From: Chondromyces crocatus
GTDB lineage: Bacteria > Myxococcota_A > Polyangia > Polyangiales > Polyangiaceae
Direction: 5' to 3'
Length of the DNA stretch: 64,000 nucleotides
NCBI RefSeq assembly: GCF_001189295.1
Contig: NZ_CP012159.1
Span: 7,423,501 to 7,487,500 of the forward strand
A program made the position numbers and the translations under genes. The notes under the pieces are model-generated. The model had not been told where the DNA came from. It was given only the letters and a program-made list of their open reading frames with translations, and did not search any database. Every line of letters begins with the position of its first letter. Position 1 is the stretch's first letter. Of this stretch, positions 44,305 through 53,332 are shown one piece after another.

Positions 44305-45543
44305 CTATGCGCGGAGGCGCGGCATGGTCATGGGCTGAACGGCTTCGGGGATGCCGAGGAGGTGGCGGCCGGCGAACTCGTAGGCGTCGTCGGTGGCGGC
44401 GATGTGCTGGGTGGCGGCGTGGAGGTCGCGGAAGCAGCGCTGGAGGGGGCTCGTGGCGTAGAGGGCGCTGCCGCCGCCAGCGCGGTAGGCGAAGGAGCTC
44501 ACCTCCGCAGCGACGTCGGCGGTGTAGGTGGTGAGGGCGCGGAGGGAGACCCAGTCGGCTGGCGTGAGGTCGTCGCCCGCTCGGACACGGTCCCAGGTAC
44601 TGCCGAGGACATCGGCGGTGTAGGCGCGCGCGGCGCGGAGCTTCACGGTGGCGCGGCCGAGATCCATCTGGAAGGCGGGGTGCTGGCCGAGGGGGGTCTG
44701 AGGCCAGGCCTTGATGCGGTGAGGGGCGACGGCGGTGATCTCGTCGAGGGCGCGCTGGGCAGCGCCGAGAACAAAGGCGGCGTGACCAGGGGCGATGAGG
44801 GCCAGCATGGGGAGGCGGTAGAGGGGGCCACCACGGAGGGGCGGCGCCGCCGGGGCGGGACAGGTGAACGCTTCGGGGACGAAGGCGTCGTCGATGCGGT
44901 AGTGGTCGCTGCCGCTGCCGCGCAGGCCGGCGACGTGCCAGGTGTCCTCGATGTGCACGTCGGTCACCGGGAGGGCGACATCGAGGAGTGAGGGGGGAGC
45001 GTCGTCGCGCTCGGAAGGGAGGAGGGCGACGGTGAAGATCCAGTCGGCATGGCGCGCGCCGCTCCCGAAAGCCCAGCGGCCCTGGACGCGGTAACCGCCG
45101 TCGGTGCGCTGGGCGGTGCCCATGGGGAGGCGGAGGCCGGCGAGGTAGGTGGAAGGGGTGGGAAAGACGGCGCGGGCGCCTTCGTCGGGAAGGTAGGCCC
45201 CCGCCAGGGCCGCAATCAGGGCGGAGATCATGAAGCACCAGCCGGCCGAGGTGTCGGCGCGGGCCATGGCCTCGAAGACGGTGGCCTGGGTGAGTGGATC
45301 GCATTCCATGCCGCCTAGCGCGCGCGGGAGGGCGAGGGCGAGGAGGCCGCTGTCGCGGAGGGCCTGGACGGCCTCGGGGGCGAGGGTGCGGGCCTCTTCG
45401 GAGGCGCTGGCGTGCTGGGAGGCGATGGCGCCGACGCGCGCGACGGTGGCGAGAAGGGAAGGCACGTCGGGGCTGCGCTGGGCCTCGGTCACGCGGGGGC
45501 GATGCTGGGGTTCGATCACGCTGGCTCCTTGGGTCGATGCCAT
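44305..45543 (-). CDS. acyl-CoA dehydrogenase-fold flavoenzyme (group D monooxygenase-like)
   Basis: I start at the ATG of MASTQGAS, after GGAGGAG; the frame runs open upstream. The 412-residue product has the acyl-CoA dehydrogenase fold: helical start with LRDSGLLALALPRALGGMEC, ARADTSAGWCFM, beta middle domain (YRVQGRWAFGSGARHADWIF) and the C-terminal four-helix bundle (SLRALTTYTADVAAEVSSFA; GGGSALYATSPLQRCFRDLH). These features, with no catalytic acid base of dehydrogenases, fit the DszC/HpaB-type flavin-dependent monooxygenases. These need reduced FMN or FAD from a separate reductase; none is next to it. The substrate cannot be predicted. Confidence 0.7.
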   Translation of the reverse strand: MASTQGASVIEPQHRPRVTEAQRSPDVPSLLATVARVGAIASQHASASEEARTLAPEAVQALRDSGLLALALPRALGGMECDPLTQATVFEAMARADTSAGWCFMISALIAALAGAYLPDEGARAVFPTPSTYLAGLRLPMGTAQRTDGGYRVQGRWAFGSGARHADWIFTVALLPSERDDAPPSLLDVALPVTDVHIEDTWHVAGLRGSGSDHYRIDDAFVPEAFTCPAPAAPPLRGGPLYRLPMLALIAPGHAAFVLGAAQRALDEITAVAPHRIKAWPQTPLGQHPAFQMDLGRATVKLRAARAYTADVLGSTWDRVRAGDDLTPADWVSLRALTTYTADVAAEVSSFAYRAGGGSALYATSPLQRCFRDLHAATQHIAATDDAYEFAGRHLLGIPEAVQPMTMPRLRA

Positions 45544-45748
45544 GAGCGACAGCTCCTCCAGGGCAGAGGTTCCTGGGTTGCGCAGCGCGTGGCCTGGGGG
45601 CGGACCGTCTTCTCGAAGCTGACCGACGCTTCCGGCAGGGCGCCTTTTGTCTGCAGCTCCCCACAGCGTCATCAACGAAAAAGTCCACCCTCGCGCGTCA
45701 TCCCCCTATTCCCCTGCTCCCCCCCTCTCTGTCATAAACCCCACCCTC

Positions 45749-46861
45749 GTGTCCGCGCCGTCCCTCCCGAGTTCTCGCCGCCGCCTCTCTGGCGCAGGCG
45801 CCCTCGCCAGCGGGTTCGCTGCAGCCTCCACCCGCGCTCTCCTTGCCACGACGCTCCTCGGTGCCTCGCCAGCGGTCGCCCAGGAGACCGCATCGTCCCC
45901 GCTCGCGCGCCTCACGGTCACCCGCACCGCCGAGGCCACCGACTGCCCCGATGCGGCCGCACTCACAGCTGCCGTCGAGGTGGCCATGAAGCGCCCCGCG
46001 CTCGACGATGCCAGCGAGGAGGCCGCGGCCGACACGTACGAGGTCCGCATCTTCCGTGAGGACGACGCCTACGCCGCCGTCCTCCGCGCTGGAGACCTCA
46101 CCCGCCGGATCTCCGACCCGGGTCCCACGTGCGCAGGTCTCGCCGAGGCCCTCGCCATCACCCTGGCCATCTTGCTCGACAGCGAGGCGCCCCCTCGAGC
46201 CGAGCCAGCGCCCCCCTCCCCTGCCCCGCCGTCGCCCGCTACGCCCTCCGCACGTTCTACCCGGCGTGCGCCTGGTTCCACGCCGACGGCCACCCCCACC
46301 CCGGCTCCATCCGCCAGGGCGTGGGATGTCTCGCTCGACCTCGGCGTCTCCCAGACGCTCGGCGTTCTCACGCCATTCTCCTGGGCCTTCCACGCGGAGG
46401 CGTCTTTGCGGCTGGAGCGTGTCTCGTTTGGCGCAGGGGCCATCTGGATGCCGACGCGCACCCTCGACGTGACGCCTGGCCAGGTCGACATCACCCTCGC
46501 CCTCGCAACCGCACGCGCCTGCGCCGCCATCGCGGGTCACCTGGAAGGACCTCGCCTGTCCGTCTGCGCGCAGCCCATGGTGGGCGCGTTCAGCGGAGCC
46601 GGCCGGGGGTACGATCCGGACCGCCAGGTCACCGTGCCCTGGGCCGCCCTGGGTGCGCTGCTCCTGGGCGAAGGGCCCATCGCCGGGCCGCTCGGCTGGT
46701 CACTCCGGGGCGCCGTCGTCGCCCCCCTCGTCTCCGAGGAGCTCACCATCGACCGGGTGGACGGCCCTGCAGGGGCCCAGGCGCTGTCGGTCATCTCCGC
46801 GTTCACCCCCTCGCCCATCGGTTTTTCGCTGGGAGCCGGCCTCCGGGTGTCGATTCCGTGA
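45749..46861 (+). CDS. exported envelope protein with beta-rich C-terminal domain
   Basis: Start is uncertain: a TTG at 45647 opens the frame, but the GTG at 45749 gives a better signal peptide (TRALLATTLLGASPAVAQE). With that start it has 370 residues. An N-terminal domain (about 50-140; CPDAAALTAAVEVAMKRPAL, YEVRIFREDDAYAAVLRAGD) is followed by a Pro/Ala linker and a C-terminal domain of amphipathic strands (VSLDLGVSQTLGVLTPF; IGFSLGAGLRVSIP), like a small outer-membrane barrel. It precedes the ECF sigma gene by 91 bases on the same strand, and the trio with the sigma factor and its partner is a common myxobacterial arrangement. Confidence 0.6.
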   Translation: MSAPSLPSSRRRLSGAGALASGFAAASTRALLATTLLGASPAVAQETASSPLARLTVTRTAEATDCPDAAALTAAVEVAMKRPALDDASEEAAADTYEVRIFREDDAYAAVLRAGDLTRRISDPGPTCAGLAEALAITLAILLDSEAPPRAEPAPPSPAPPSPATPSARSTRRAPGSTPTATPTPAPSARAWDVSLDLGVSQTLGVLTPFSWAFHAEASLRLERVSFGAGAIWMPTRTLDVTPGQVDITLALATARACAAIAGHLEGPRLSVCAQPMVGAFSGAGRGYDPDRQVTVPWAALGALLLGEGPIAGPLGWSLRGAVVAPLVSEELTIDRVDGPAGAQALSVISAFTPSPIGFSLGAGLRVSIP

Positions 46862-46952
46862 TGGCGGCCGGGTCCTCCCACCACCCAGGGGAGACATGTA
46901 CGTGCCAGGGCATTCCTCCTTTCATGATGGCCAGACCTAGCCCCCCAGGACC

Positions 46953-47648
46953 ATGACCTTCCGGGAGGTGTACGAGCAGCACTTCCAGTTCGTCTGGCGC
47001 GCTCTTCGCCGGCTCGGCGTGCGGGAGAGCGACGTGCAGGACGCGGCGCAGGACGTCTTTCTCGTCGTGTACAGGAAGCTCGGCGAGTTCGAGGGGAGGT
47101 CGAAGCTCTCCACGTGGCTGTTCGGCATCTGCTACCGCGTCGCCAGCGATCGCAAGAAGCTCGCGCACGTGCGCCACCGCTCCGAGGGGGAGGCGCCCCT
47201 GCTCGACTGTCCCGACGATCGCATCGACGTCGCGGCAGAGGCGGAGCGACGGCAGGGACTGACGGTGCTCGAGGGCATCCTGGAGGAGATGCCCCTGGAG
47301 CAGCGCGCGGTGTTCACGCTGTTCGAGCTGGAAGGGATGACGGGAGACGACATCGCCGAGACGATGGAGATCCCGCTCGGGACCGTGTACTCGCGCCTCC
47401 GCCTGGCGCGTGAGACCTTCAGGCGGGCGGCGGCGCGCTTCAACGCGCGCGATCAGTTCCAGGTCCACGGCGGGGGGCGCGAGGGGGCGTCGAGGCTGAG
47501 CCCGCAGCGCGATGGCGCAGGGTCAGCGGGGCGATCCGAGGCGGGGGCGAAGGTCGAGGGGTCGAGCGGAGGCGGGGGCGGGCGTCGTCTGGGCAGCGGC
47601 GCCGAGCACAACCTGGCAGGCTTGAACAAGGCAGGAGGGGAGCGATGA
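46953..47648 (+). CDS. ECF-type RNA polymerase sigma factor
   Basis: The 231-residue product has sigma region 2 (YEQHFQFVWRALRRLG; VQDAAQDVFLVVYRKLGEF; SKLSTWLFGICYRVASDR) and region 4 (EQRAVFTLFELEGMTGDDIA; GTVYSRLRLARETFRRA). Region 3 is absent, as in ECF factors. The last 60 residues are a low-complexity Gly/Arg/Ser tail that is not part of the fold. The stop overlaps the ATG of the next gene (ATGA), the usual coupling of a sigma factor with its anti-sigma factor. The target promoters are unknown. Confidence 0.85.
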   Translation: MTFREVYEQHFQFVWRALRRLGVRESDVQDAAQDVFLVVYRKLGEFEGRSKLSTWLFGICYRVASDRKKLAHVRHRSEGEAPLLDCPDDRIDVAAEAERRQGLTVLEGILEEMPLEQRAVFTLFELEGMTGDDIAETMEIPLGTVYSRLRLARETFRRAAARFNARDQFQVHGGGREGASRLSPQRDGAGSAGRSEAGAKVEGSSGGGGGRRLGSGAEHNLAGLNKAGGER

Positions 47649-48883
47649 GCGACCCCAGACGATGGCTCGAGCTCGGTGATGAAGACAACGGCGGGCTGAC
47701 GCCGCAGGAGCTGGAGCTTCTGAATGTGGGGCGCGCGCTGGGCCCTCCGCCAGCGGCGCAGGAGGAGGTCTGGGCATCGTTGCTGGCGCAGCTCGGTCCT
47801 TTCGGCGGAGGCCCAGAGGGGGCGCCGGAGCCCGATGGCGCGCTCCCGGACGCCGCGCCGGCCGACGGAGGTCCCCTTCCGATCGGGACAGGCGCTGACC
47901 AGCTCGGGGGTGCTGGCCAGGTCGGGGGCGCCGTACAGGCGACAGGCACAGTGCCGACGGCTGTGGGTCAGGGGGCGGGGGTCACGCCGATCGCCGGGGC
48001 GGCACAGGCCACCGGGGCGATGCAAACTGCGGGCGCTGTGCAGGCTGCGGGCGCTGCGCAGGCTGCGGGCGCTGCGCAGGCTGCAGGCGCTGTGCAGGCT
48101 GCGGCAGCAGGACAGACGGCGGTCGCCGCCCAGGTGGTGGGACAGCTCGCGTGGATGGGTCTCGCCAAGTCCGTGGTGGTGGGCGCGCTCGGCGCAGCCG
48201 TCGTCGTGGGCGGATACACCGTGTCCACTTCGGAGGATGTGCCACCCCAACGAAGCGCACCAGCCGCGAGAGCCGTGACGACGCGAGGAGAGACAACCGC
48301 AGCGTCACGTCCAGGATTCGGGCTGCCCCCCTCTCTCCCTCCGCCGCCCAGACCAGGAGACATGCCATCCGTGCCGGAGGATGTGACGACGGGGGGTGCC
48401 CCGGGAGCAGCGATGCAAAGCGCCACAGGAGGAGAGGTGGCTCTCGACCGCGGGTCGCCAGTCCCACGGACGCCGGAGTCGGCAAGCGCCGTGCGTGGGG
48501 ACGAAGCGTCTCTAGCTGCTCCGCCCGCGCAGCTCCCTCCCGACGGATCAGCAACGGGGACATCACCACGGGGTGGCGTCGCCGTGGACGAGTCGCCTTC
48601 GGCCATGGCGGAGCGGGCCAGCCGCCTGCGTGAAGAGAGTCGGATGCTCGGCGTGGCGCGTGACTCGTTGAGGCGGGGAGAGACCGGGACGGCCCTGGTG
48701 CAGCTGGAAGAAGTGCGGATGCGCTTTCCGCAGGGGGTGCTCGCTCAAGAACGGGAGGCGCTGACGATCGAGGCGCTTTACCGTGCGGGCAATCGGACGG
48801 CAGCCTCGATGCGCGCGAGCGCTTTCCTTCGAGCATTTCCAAGCAGCCCCCACGCCACCCGCTTGCAGGCGTTCGTCCAGTAA
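47645..48883 (+). CDS. membrane partner of the ECF sigma factor, putative anti-sigma factor
   Basis: The 412-residue product overlaps the sigma factor gene by four bases. It has a helical N-terminus (LTPQELELLNVGRAL; AQEEVWASLLAQL), an Ala/Gly/Gln-rich stretch with tandem units of the type AAGAAQ, one membrane helix (SVVVGALGAAVVVGGYTV, about 180-197), a Pro-rich periplasmic spacer and a C-terminal helical domain of TPR type (RLREESRMLGVARDSLRRGE; ALTIEALYRAGNRTAASMRA). No zinc-binding HxxxCxxC of ZAS anti-sigma factors is visible. The role is inferred from position and topology. Confidence 0.6.
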   Translation: MSDPRRWLELGDEDNGGLTPQELELLNVGRALGPPPAAQEEVWASLLAQLGPFGGGPEGAPEPDGALPDAAPADGGPLPIGTGADQLGGAGQVGGAVQATGTVPTAVGQGAGVTPIAGAAQATGAMQTAGAVQAAGAAQAAGAAQAAGAVQAAAAGQTAVAAQVVGQLAWMGLAKSVVVGALGAAVVVGGYTVSTSEDVPPQRSAPAARAVTTRGETTAASRPGFGLPPSLPPPPRPGDMPSVPEDVTTGGAPGAAMQSATGGEVALDRGSPVPRTPESASAVRGDEASLAAPPAQLPPDGSATGTSPRGGVAVDESPSAMAERASRLREESRMLGVARDSLRRGETGTALVQLEEVRMRFPQGVLAQEREALTIEALYRAGNRTAASMRASAFLRAFPSSPHATRLQAFVQ

Positions 48884-48900
48884 GCTCCGGTCACGATTTT

Positions 48901-48915
48901 TTTACGATTCGTAAA
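48901..48915. promoter_or_regulatory. AT-rich perfect palindrome, candidate operator
   Basis: TTTACGA-T-TCGTAAA is a perfect 7-bp inverted repeat around one central base, in an AT-rich island of an otherwise GC-rich region. It lies 110 bases upstream of the first VWA-like lipoprotein gene and just after the sigma partner gene. It could bind a dimeric repressor or form part of a promoter. Confidence 0.4.
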
Positions 48916-49025
48916 TGGCGCGGCCGGCTCGCCGCCACCCACTCCACGACAGACAGACGACGGCAGGGCCACGAGGTTCGTGGTTCGCAGCGTCATGCCA
49001 GTCAGTCAGAAAAAGAGAGGGTGCA

Positions 49026-50822
49026 ATGGGCTTCCGATTCATGAAGTCAGGGATCAGGTGCGCAGTGGGGATCGGTGCGCTCGCGATGAGCGCGTGCCTT
49101 CCCGGCTCCGGCGGAGGGAGCGGAACTGGCGGCGCGGGTGGTGCTGGAGGCGCTGGCGCAGGGGGTGATGGTGGTGGTGGGCCCGTGGGACCGCTCCCGA
49201 AGGCGGACAAGGTCGATTTGCTGGTGATGATCGACAACTCGGCGTCGATGACAGACAAGCAGCAGGTTCTGGCGCTCGCGCTGGCCGACATGGTGGAGTC
49301 GTTGACGAACCCGCTGTGCATCGATGCGAGCGGCGTTCTGCCGTCCTCTCGCCCTGCAAACGCCGCGGCCCCGTGCCCGACGGGAACCAGCCGGTGGTTC
49401 GTGCCGGTGAACGATATTCACCTGGGGATCATCAGCTCGAGCATCGGTGGCTTTGGTGGAGACGGTTGCTCGAAGGCGCTCTCCAACTCCAACAACGACC
49501 GTGGTCACCTGCTTGCTCGGTCGACCGCGACGCAGACGTCCAATGACATTCCGACGTACCAAAACAAGGGCTTCCTTTTCTGGGATCCCACAGCTCAGGG
49601 CACGCCTCCTGGAGAAGTCGATCGCGCGACCCTGGTCTCCACATTCCAGCAGATGGTGGTCGGCGTGGGCCAGGAGGGTTGCGGTTTCGAGGCATCGCTG
49701 GAGAGCTGGTACCGCTTCCTGGCGGACCCGGAGCCCTACCAGACGCTGTCGGTCATCAACCGTGTCGCCACGCCGGAAGGGATCGACGCGGCCCTGCTCC
49801 AGCAACGCGTCGACTTCCTGCGCCCCGACTCGATGCTCGCGATCCTGATGCTCACCGACGAAAACGACTGCTCCATCCGGGAGGGCGGGCAGTACTACAT
49901 GGCCGCGACGTACAGCAACAACTACAGGTTGCCCAGAGCACGCGCCGTGTGCGCGACCAATCCGGCAGACGCCTGCTGCACCTCGTGCGCTGCTACGGTG
50001 CCGGAATGCCCGGTGGACCCGACCTGCTATCCAGGCGGCGATCCGACCCGGGAGCCTCTGCCCCTGTCCGTCGACGACGATCGGCCCAACCTCCGCTGCT
50101 TCGACCAGAAGCGGCGCTACGGTATCGACTTCCTGTACCCCACCGACCGCTACGTTCAGGCGCTGACCTCGTCCGCCATCACCAACCGGCAGGGGGACCT
50201 GGTGCCGAACCCGATCTTCTCCGATCTGAACCCGAATGATGCCAACGCCATCGTCCGGGATCCCGGGCTGGTCATCCTCAGCGGCATCGTGGGCGTCCCC
50301 TGGCAGGAGCTCGCGCGTGACCCCGCGGATCTGACTCAGGGCTTCAAGAACCCGCAGGAACTCACCGCGAGCGGCACCTGGAGCGCCATCGTCGGCGATC
50401 CCCAGAACCACGTCGCCCCGTCCAGTCCCTACATGAAGGAGTCGATTGTACCGCGCGCCGGCATCACCCAGGGCAATCCGATCAATGGAAACGAGTGGGC
50501 CACCAACAACGATGACCTGCAGTTTGCTTGCATCTTCACGCTCCCGGAGCCAGTCCTTTGCCCGCCCGGCGCCCAGGGTTGCGACTGCAATAAGAGCGAG
50601 AACATTCCTCTGTGCGAGCGGGACCCCATCACCAACGAGCTAACCCAGACCAAGGCCAAGGCCTACCCAGGCCTGCGACAGCTCAGCGTCATCCAGCAGA
50701 TGGGCGAGCAAGGCGTCGCCGGCTCGATCTGCCCCGCCCAGCTCGACAACCCGACAGCCGACGACTTCGGCTACCGCCCGGCCGTCCAGGCGCTCGTCGA
50801 GCGCATGGCGCCACGACTCTGA
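49026..50822 (+). CDS. VWA-like lipoprotein, copy 1
   Basis: The ATG follows an AGAGAGGG ribosome-binding site. The 598-residue product has a signal peptide ending in a lipobox (ALAMSAC), a Gly/Ala linker of about 30 residues, then KVDLLVMIDNSASMTDKQQV, which carries the DxSxS metal site (DNSAS) of a von Willebrand factor A domain. The rest is Cys-rich (CCTSCAATVPECPVDPTC; CPPGAQGCDC), so probably disulfide-bonded. ILMLTDENDCS is the second VWA strand with the conserved Asp. The VWA fold binds proteins or metal ions at the cell surface. It is followed by its close copy after 148 bases. Confidence 0.75.
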   Translation: MGFRFMKSGIRCAVGIGALAMSACLPGSGGGSGTGGAGGAGGAGAGGDGGGGPVGPLPKADKVDLLVMIDNSASMTDKQQVLALALADMVESLTNPLCIDASGVLPSSRPANAAAPCPTGTSRWFVPVNDIHLGIISSSIGGFGGDGCSKALSNSNNDRGHLLARSTATQTSNDIPTYQNKGFLFWDPTAQGTPPGEVDRATLVSTFQQMVVGVGQEGCGFEASLESWYRFLADPEPYQTLSVINRVATPEGIDAALLQQRVDFLRPDSMLAILMLTDENDCSIREGGQYYMAATYSNNYRLPRARAVCATNPADACCTSCAATVPECPVDPTCYPGGDPTREPLPLSVDDDRPNLRCFDQKRRYGIDFLYPTDRYVQALTSSAITNRQGDLVPNPIFSDLNPNDANAIVRDPGLVILSGIVGVPWQELARDPADLTQGFKNPQELTASGTWSAIVGDPQNHVAPSSPYMKESIVPRAGITQGNPINGNEWATNNDDLQFACIFTLPEPVLCPPGAQGCDCNKSENIPLCERDPITNELTQTKAKAYPGLRQLSVIQQMGEQGVAGSICPAQLDNPTADDFGYRPAVQALVERMAPRL

Positions 50823-50970
50823 CATCGAGGAAGGTGGGTGCAGGTCGGCCAGGGGGGCCGGCCGGCCCCATTTCTTGGTGCTGGGTGTTTCAGGCCGTTC
50901 TGTCGCAGAATGGCGGAGCAACGACCGCAGATGGCGCAAGCTGTCGGGCCTCTTCAGGGGATGAGGTGAG

Positions 50971-52734
50971 ATGGACTTCTGGTGCGCGAGGATAAGGATC
51001 TTGGGCGTCTTCAGTCTCGGGCTGGTCGCCGCGGGCGGGTGTCACGGCATATCGAACGTTGGCGGCGCCATCCTCGACGACGTCGATCCCCCTGTCCCGG
51101 AAGGGCCCCTCTCGAAGGCTGACAAGATCGACATCCTGATGATGATCGACAACTCGGCGTCGATGGCAGACAAGCAGCAGGTTCTGGCGCTCGCGCTGGA
51201 AGAGCTGATGGAGTCGCTGACGAACCCACTGTGCATCGACGCGACCGGGATCTTGCCACCGTCACGACCGCCATCGTCGCTGGCCGCATGCCCGACGGGA
51301 ACCAGTCGGTGGTTCGCTCCCGTGACGGACATCCACCTCGGAATCGTCAGCTCGAGCATCGGAGGGTACGGTGGAGATGGGTGCTCACCAGCGCTCTCCC
51401 CCAGCAACAACGACCGGGGGCACCTGCTCGCGCGATGGTCCCCGGAGCAGGGGGAGGGGATCCCCACATACCAAGGCAAGGGGTTCCTGTCCTGGGATCC
51501 AGCCTTGCGCTACGCGCCGCCTGGTGAGTCCAGTGCAGTGGCCGTTGCAACGACCTTCAAGCAGATGGTGCTCGGCGTGGGTCAGGAGGGTTGCGGTTTC
51601 GAGGCGCCCCTGGAGGGCTGGTACCGCTTCCTGGCGGACCCGGAACCCTACCAGACGCTGTCGGTCGTCAACCGCGTCGCCACGCCGGAAGGGATCGACA
51701 CGGACCTGCTCCAGCAGCGCGCCGACTTCCTGCGCCCCGACTCGATGCTCGCGATCCTGATGCTCACCGACGAGAACGACTGCTCCATCCGGGAGGGCGG
51801 GCAGTACTACATGGCCGCGACGTACTCCAACAACTACCGGTTGCCCAGAGCACGCGCCGTATGCGCGACCAATCCGGCAGATCCTTGCTGCACCTCGTGC
51901 GCTGTCACGATGCCGGAATGCCCCGTGGACCCGACCTGCTATCCAGGCGGCGATCCGACACGGGAACCCCTGCCCCTGCCCGTCGACGACGATCGGCCCA
52001 ACGTCCGTTGCTTCGACCAGAAGCGGCGCTTCGGCATCGACTTCCTGTACCCCACCGACCGCTACGTTCAGGCGCTGACCTCGTCCGCCATCACCAACCG
52101 GCAGGGGGACCTGGTGCCGAACCCGATCTTCTCCGATCTGAACCCGAACGATGCCAACGCCACCGTCCGGGATCCTGGGCTGGTCATCCTCGGCGGCATC
52201 GTGGGCGTCCCCTGGCAGGAGCTCGCGCGTGACCCCGCCGACCTGACTCAGGGCTTCAAGAGCCCGCAGGAACTCACCGCGAGCGGCACCTGGAGCGCCA
52301 TCGTCGGCGATCCCCAGAACCACGTCGCCCCGTCCAGTCCCTACATGAAGGAGTCGATTGTACCGCGCGCCGGCATCACCCAGGGCAATCCGATCAATGG
52401 AAACGAGTGGGCCACCAACAACGATGACCTGCAGTTTGCTTGCATCTTCACGCTCCCGGAGCCAGTCCTTTGCCCGCCCGGCGCCCAGGGTTGCGACTGC
52501 AACAAGAGCGAGAACATTCCCCTGTGCGAGCGGGACCCCATCACCAACGAGCTAACCCAGACCAAGGCCAAGGCCTACCCAGGCCTGCGACAGCTCAGCG
52601 TCATCCAGCAGATGGGCGAGCAAGGCGTCGCCGGCTCGATCTGCCCCGCCCAGCTCGACAACCCGACAGCCGACGACTTCGGCTACCGCCCTGCCATCCG
52701 CGCTTTCGTCGAGCGGATGGCCACGCGGCTCTGA
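50971..52734 (+). CDS. VWA-like lipoprotein, copy 2
   Basis: The 587-residue product has a lipobox (VAAGGC), no Gly-rich linker, and the same VWA start (KIDILMMIDNSASMADKQQV). The first half differs from copy 1 at many positions. From residue about 430 on, the two DNA sequences are nearly identical: between 50357-50778 and 52269-52690 I find only two mismatches. The last 15 codons differ again. This fits a recent gene conversion between diverged tandem copies. The Cys pattern and all motifs of copy 1 are preserved. Confidence 0.75.
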   Translation: MDFWCARIRILGVFSLGLVAAGGCHGISNVGGAILDDVDPPVPEGPLSKADKIDILMMIDNSASMADKQQVLALALEELMESLTNPLCIDATGILPPSRPPSSLAACPTGTSRWFAPVTDIHLGIVSSSIGGYGGDGCSPALSPSNNDRGHLLARWSPEQGEGIPTYQGKGFLSWDPALRYAPPGESSAVAVATTFKQMVLGVGQEGCGFEAPLEGWYRFLADPEPYQTLSVVNRVATPEGIDTDLLQQRADFLRPDSMLAILMLTDENDCSIREGGQYYMAATYSNNYRLPRARAVCATNPADPCCTSCAVTMPECPVDPTCYPGGDPTREPLPLPVDDDRPNVRCFDQKRRFGIDFLYPTDRYVQALTSSAITNRQGDLVPNPIFSDLNPNDANATVRDPGLVILGGIVGVPWQELARDPADLTQGFKSPQELTASGTWSAIVGDPQNHVAPSSPYMKESIVPRAGITQGNPINGNEWATNNDDLQFACIFTLPEPVLCPPGAQGCDCNKSENIPLCERDPITNELTQTKAKAYPGLRQLSVIQQMGEQGVAGSICPAQLDNPTADDFGYRPAIRAFVERMATRL

Positions 52735-52821
52735 ACAGGCCCTCTCTTCAGGGTCTCGATCCGGGCGCCCCTGGGCGCTCGCCATCAGGCATTCCGCCCC
52801 TTCCCCTCCCCGGCCATGACG

Positions 52822-53318
52822 TAGTCCCACCTTCAGCCGCTGGATCAGCTGCTCGACCCAGCTCGCCGTGGCGCCCACACCGCCGCTCCAGAGCGCGAGC
52901 AGATCCTGCGTGTGCGGGGGCTCGGCGCGGTGAGGAAACATCGGCATCAGTGCAGCCAGGCCATCGCGGATCTCCATCGCCTGGCGGTGCTGTTTTCGCA
53001 GCAGCTCGAGGACGTGATTCCGCGGCAAGGTTTGCATGAAGGCGACCCTTCCCCCAGCTCCTCCATCTGGACGCTCGACAGCGCAGCGTCGAGGAGCTGG
53101 CGGAACTCGGCCTTGCTCTCCCGGGTGAGTTCGTAGACGGTCCGCCCCGGCCCTTCATCGCTCTCTTCGATGCCCACCGCGCTCAGCTTCCCCTCCTTCG
53201 TGAGCTGCTTGAGCGCGTGGTAAATCGAGCCGAGCTTCACGCGGGGCCATGTCTCGACCTTCCACGAGACGAGAGCGCAATGCACCGCGTACCCATGCGC
53301 CTGTCGTCGCATCCGCAC
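52822..53318 (-). pseudogene. PadR-family regulator with a frameshift
   Basis: The first frame (53318 downwards) codes HGYAVHCAL, VKLGSIYHALKQLTKEGKL and GPGRTVYELTRESKAEFRQL, the winged helix of PadR repressors. At a run of five C on the plus strand (53051-53055) the frame breaks. The shifted frame continues with GRVAFMQTLPRNHVLELL and ASWVEQLIQRLKVGL, the PadR C-terminal helices. One extra G on the minus strand would restore the gene. The first helix before HGY is shortened, and the shifted frame has no stop before the VWA gene. It is a relic, a phase-variable gene or a sequencing error at the homopolymer. Confidence 0.65.
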
Positions 53319-53332
53319 GACCCCACTCCGCG

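Noticed and set aside
43748..45688. 646-codon minus-strand frame rich in Arg and Pro
   Set aside because: It covers the acyl-CoA dehydrogenase-like gene in another frame and the antisense of the propeller gene; composition shows a non-coding frame.
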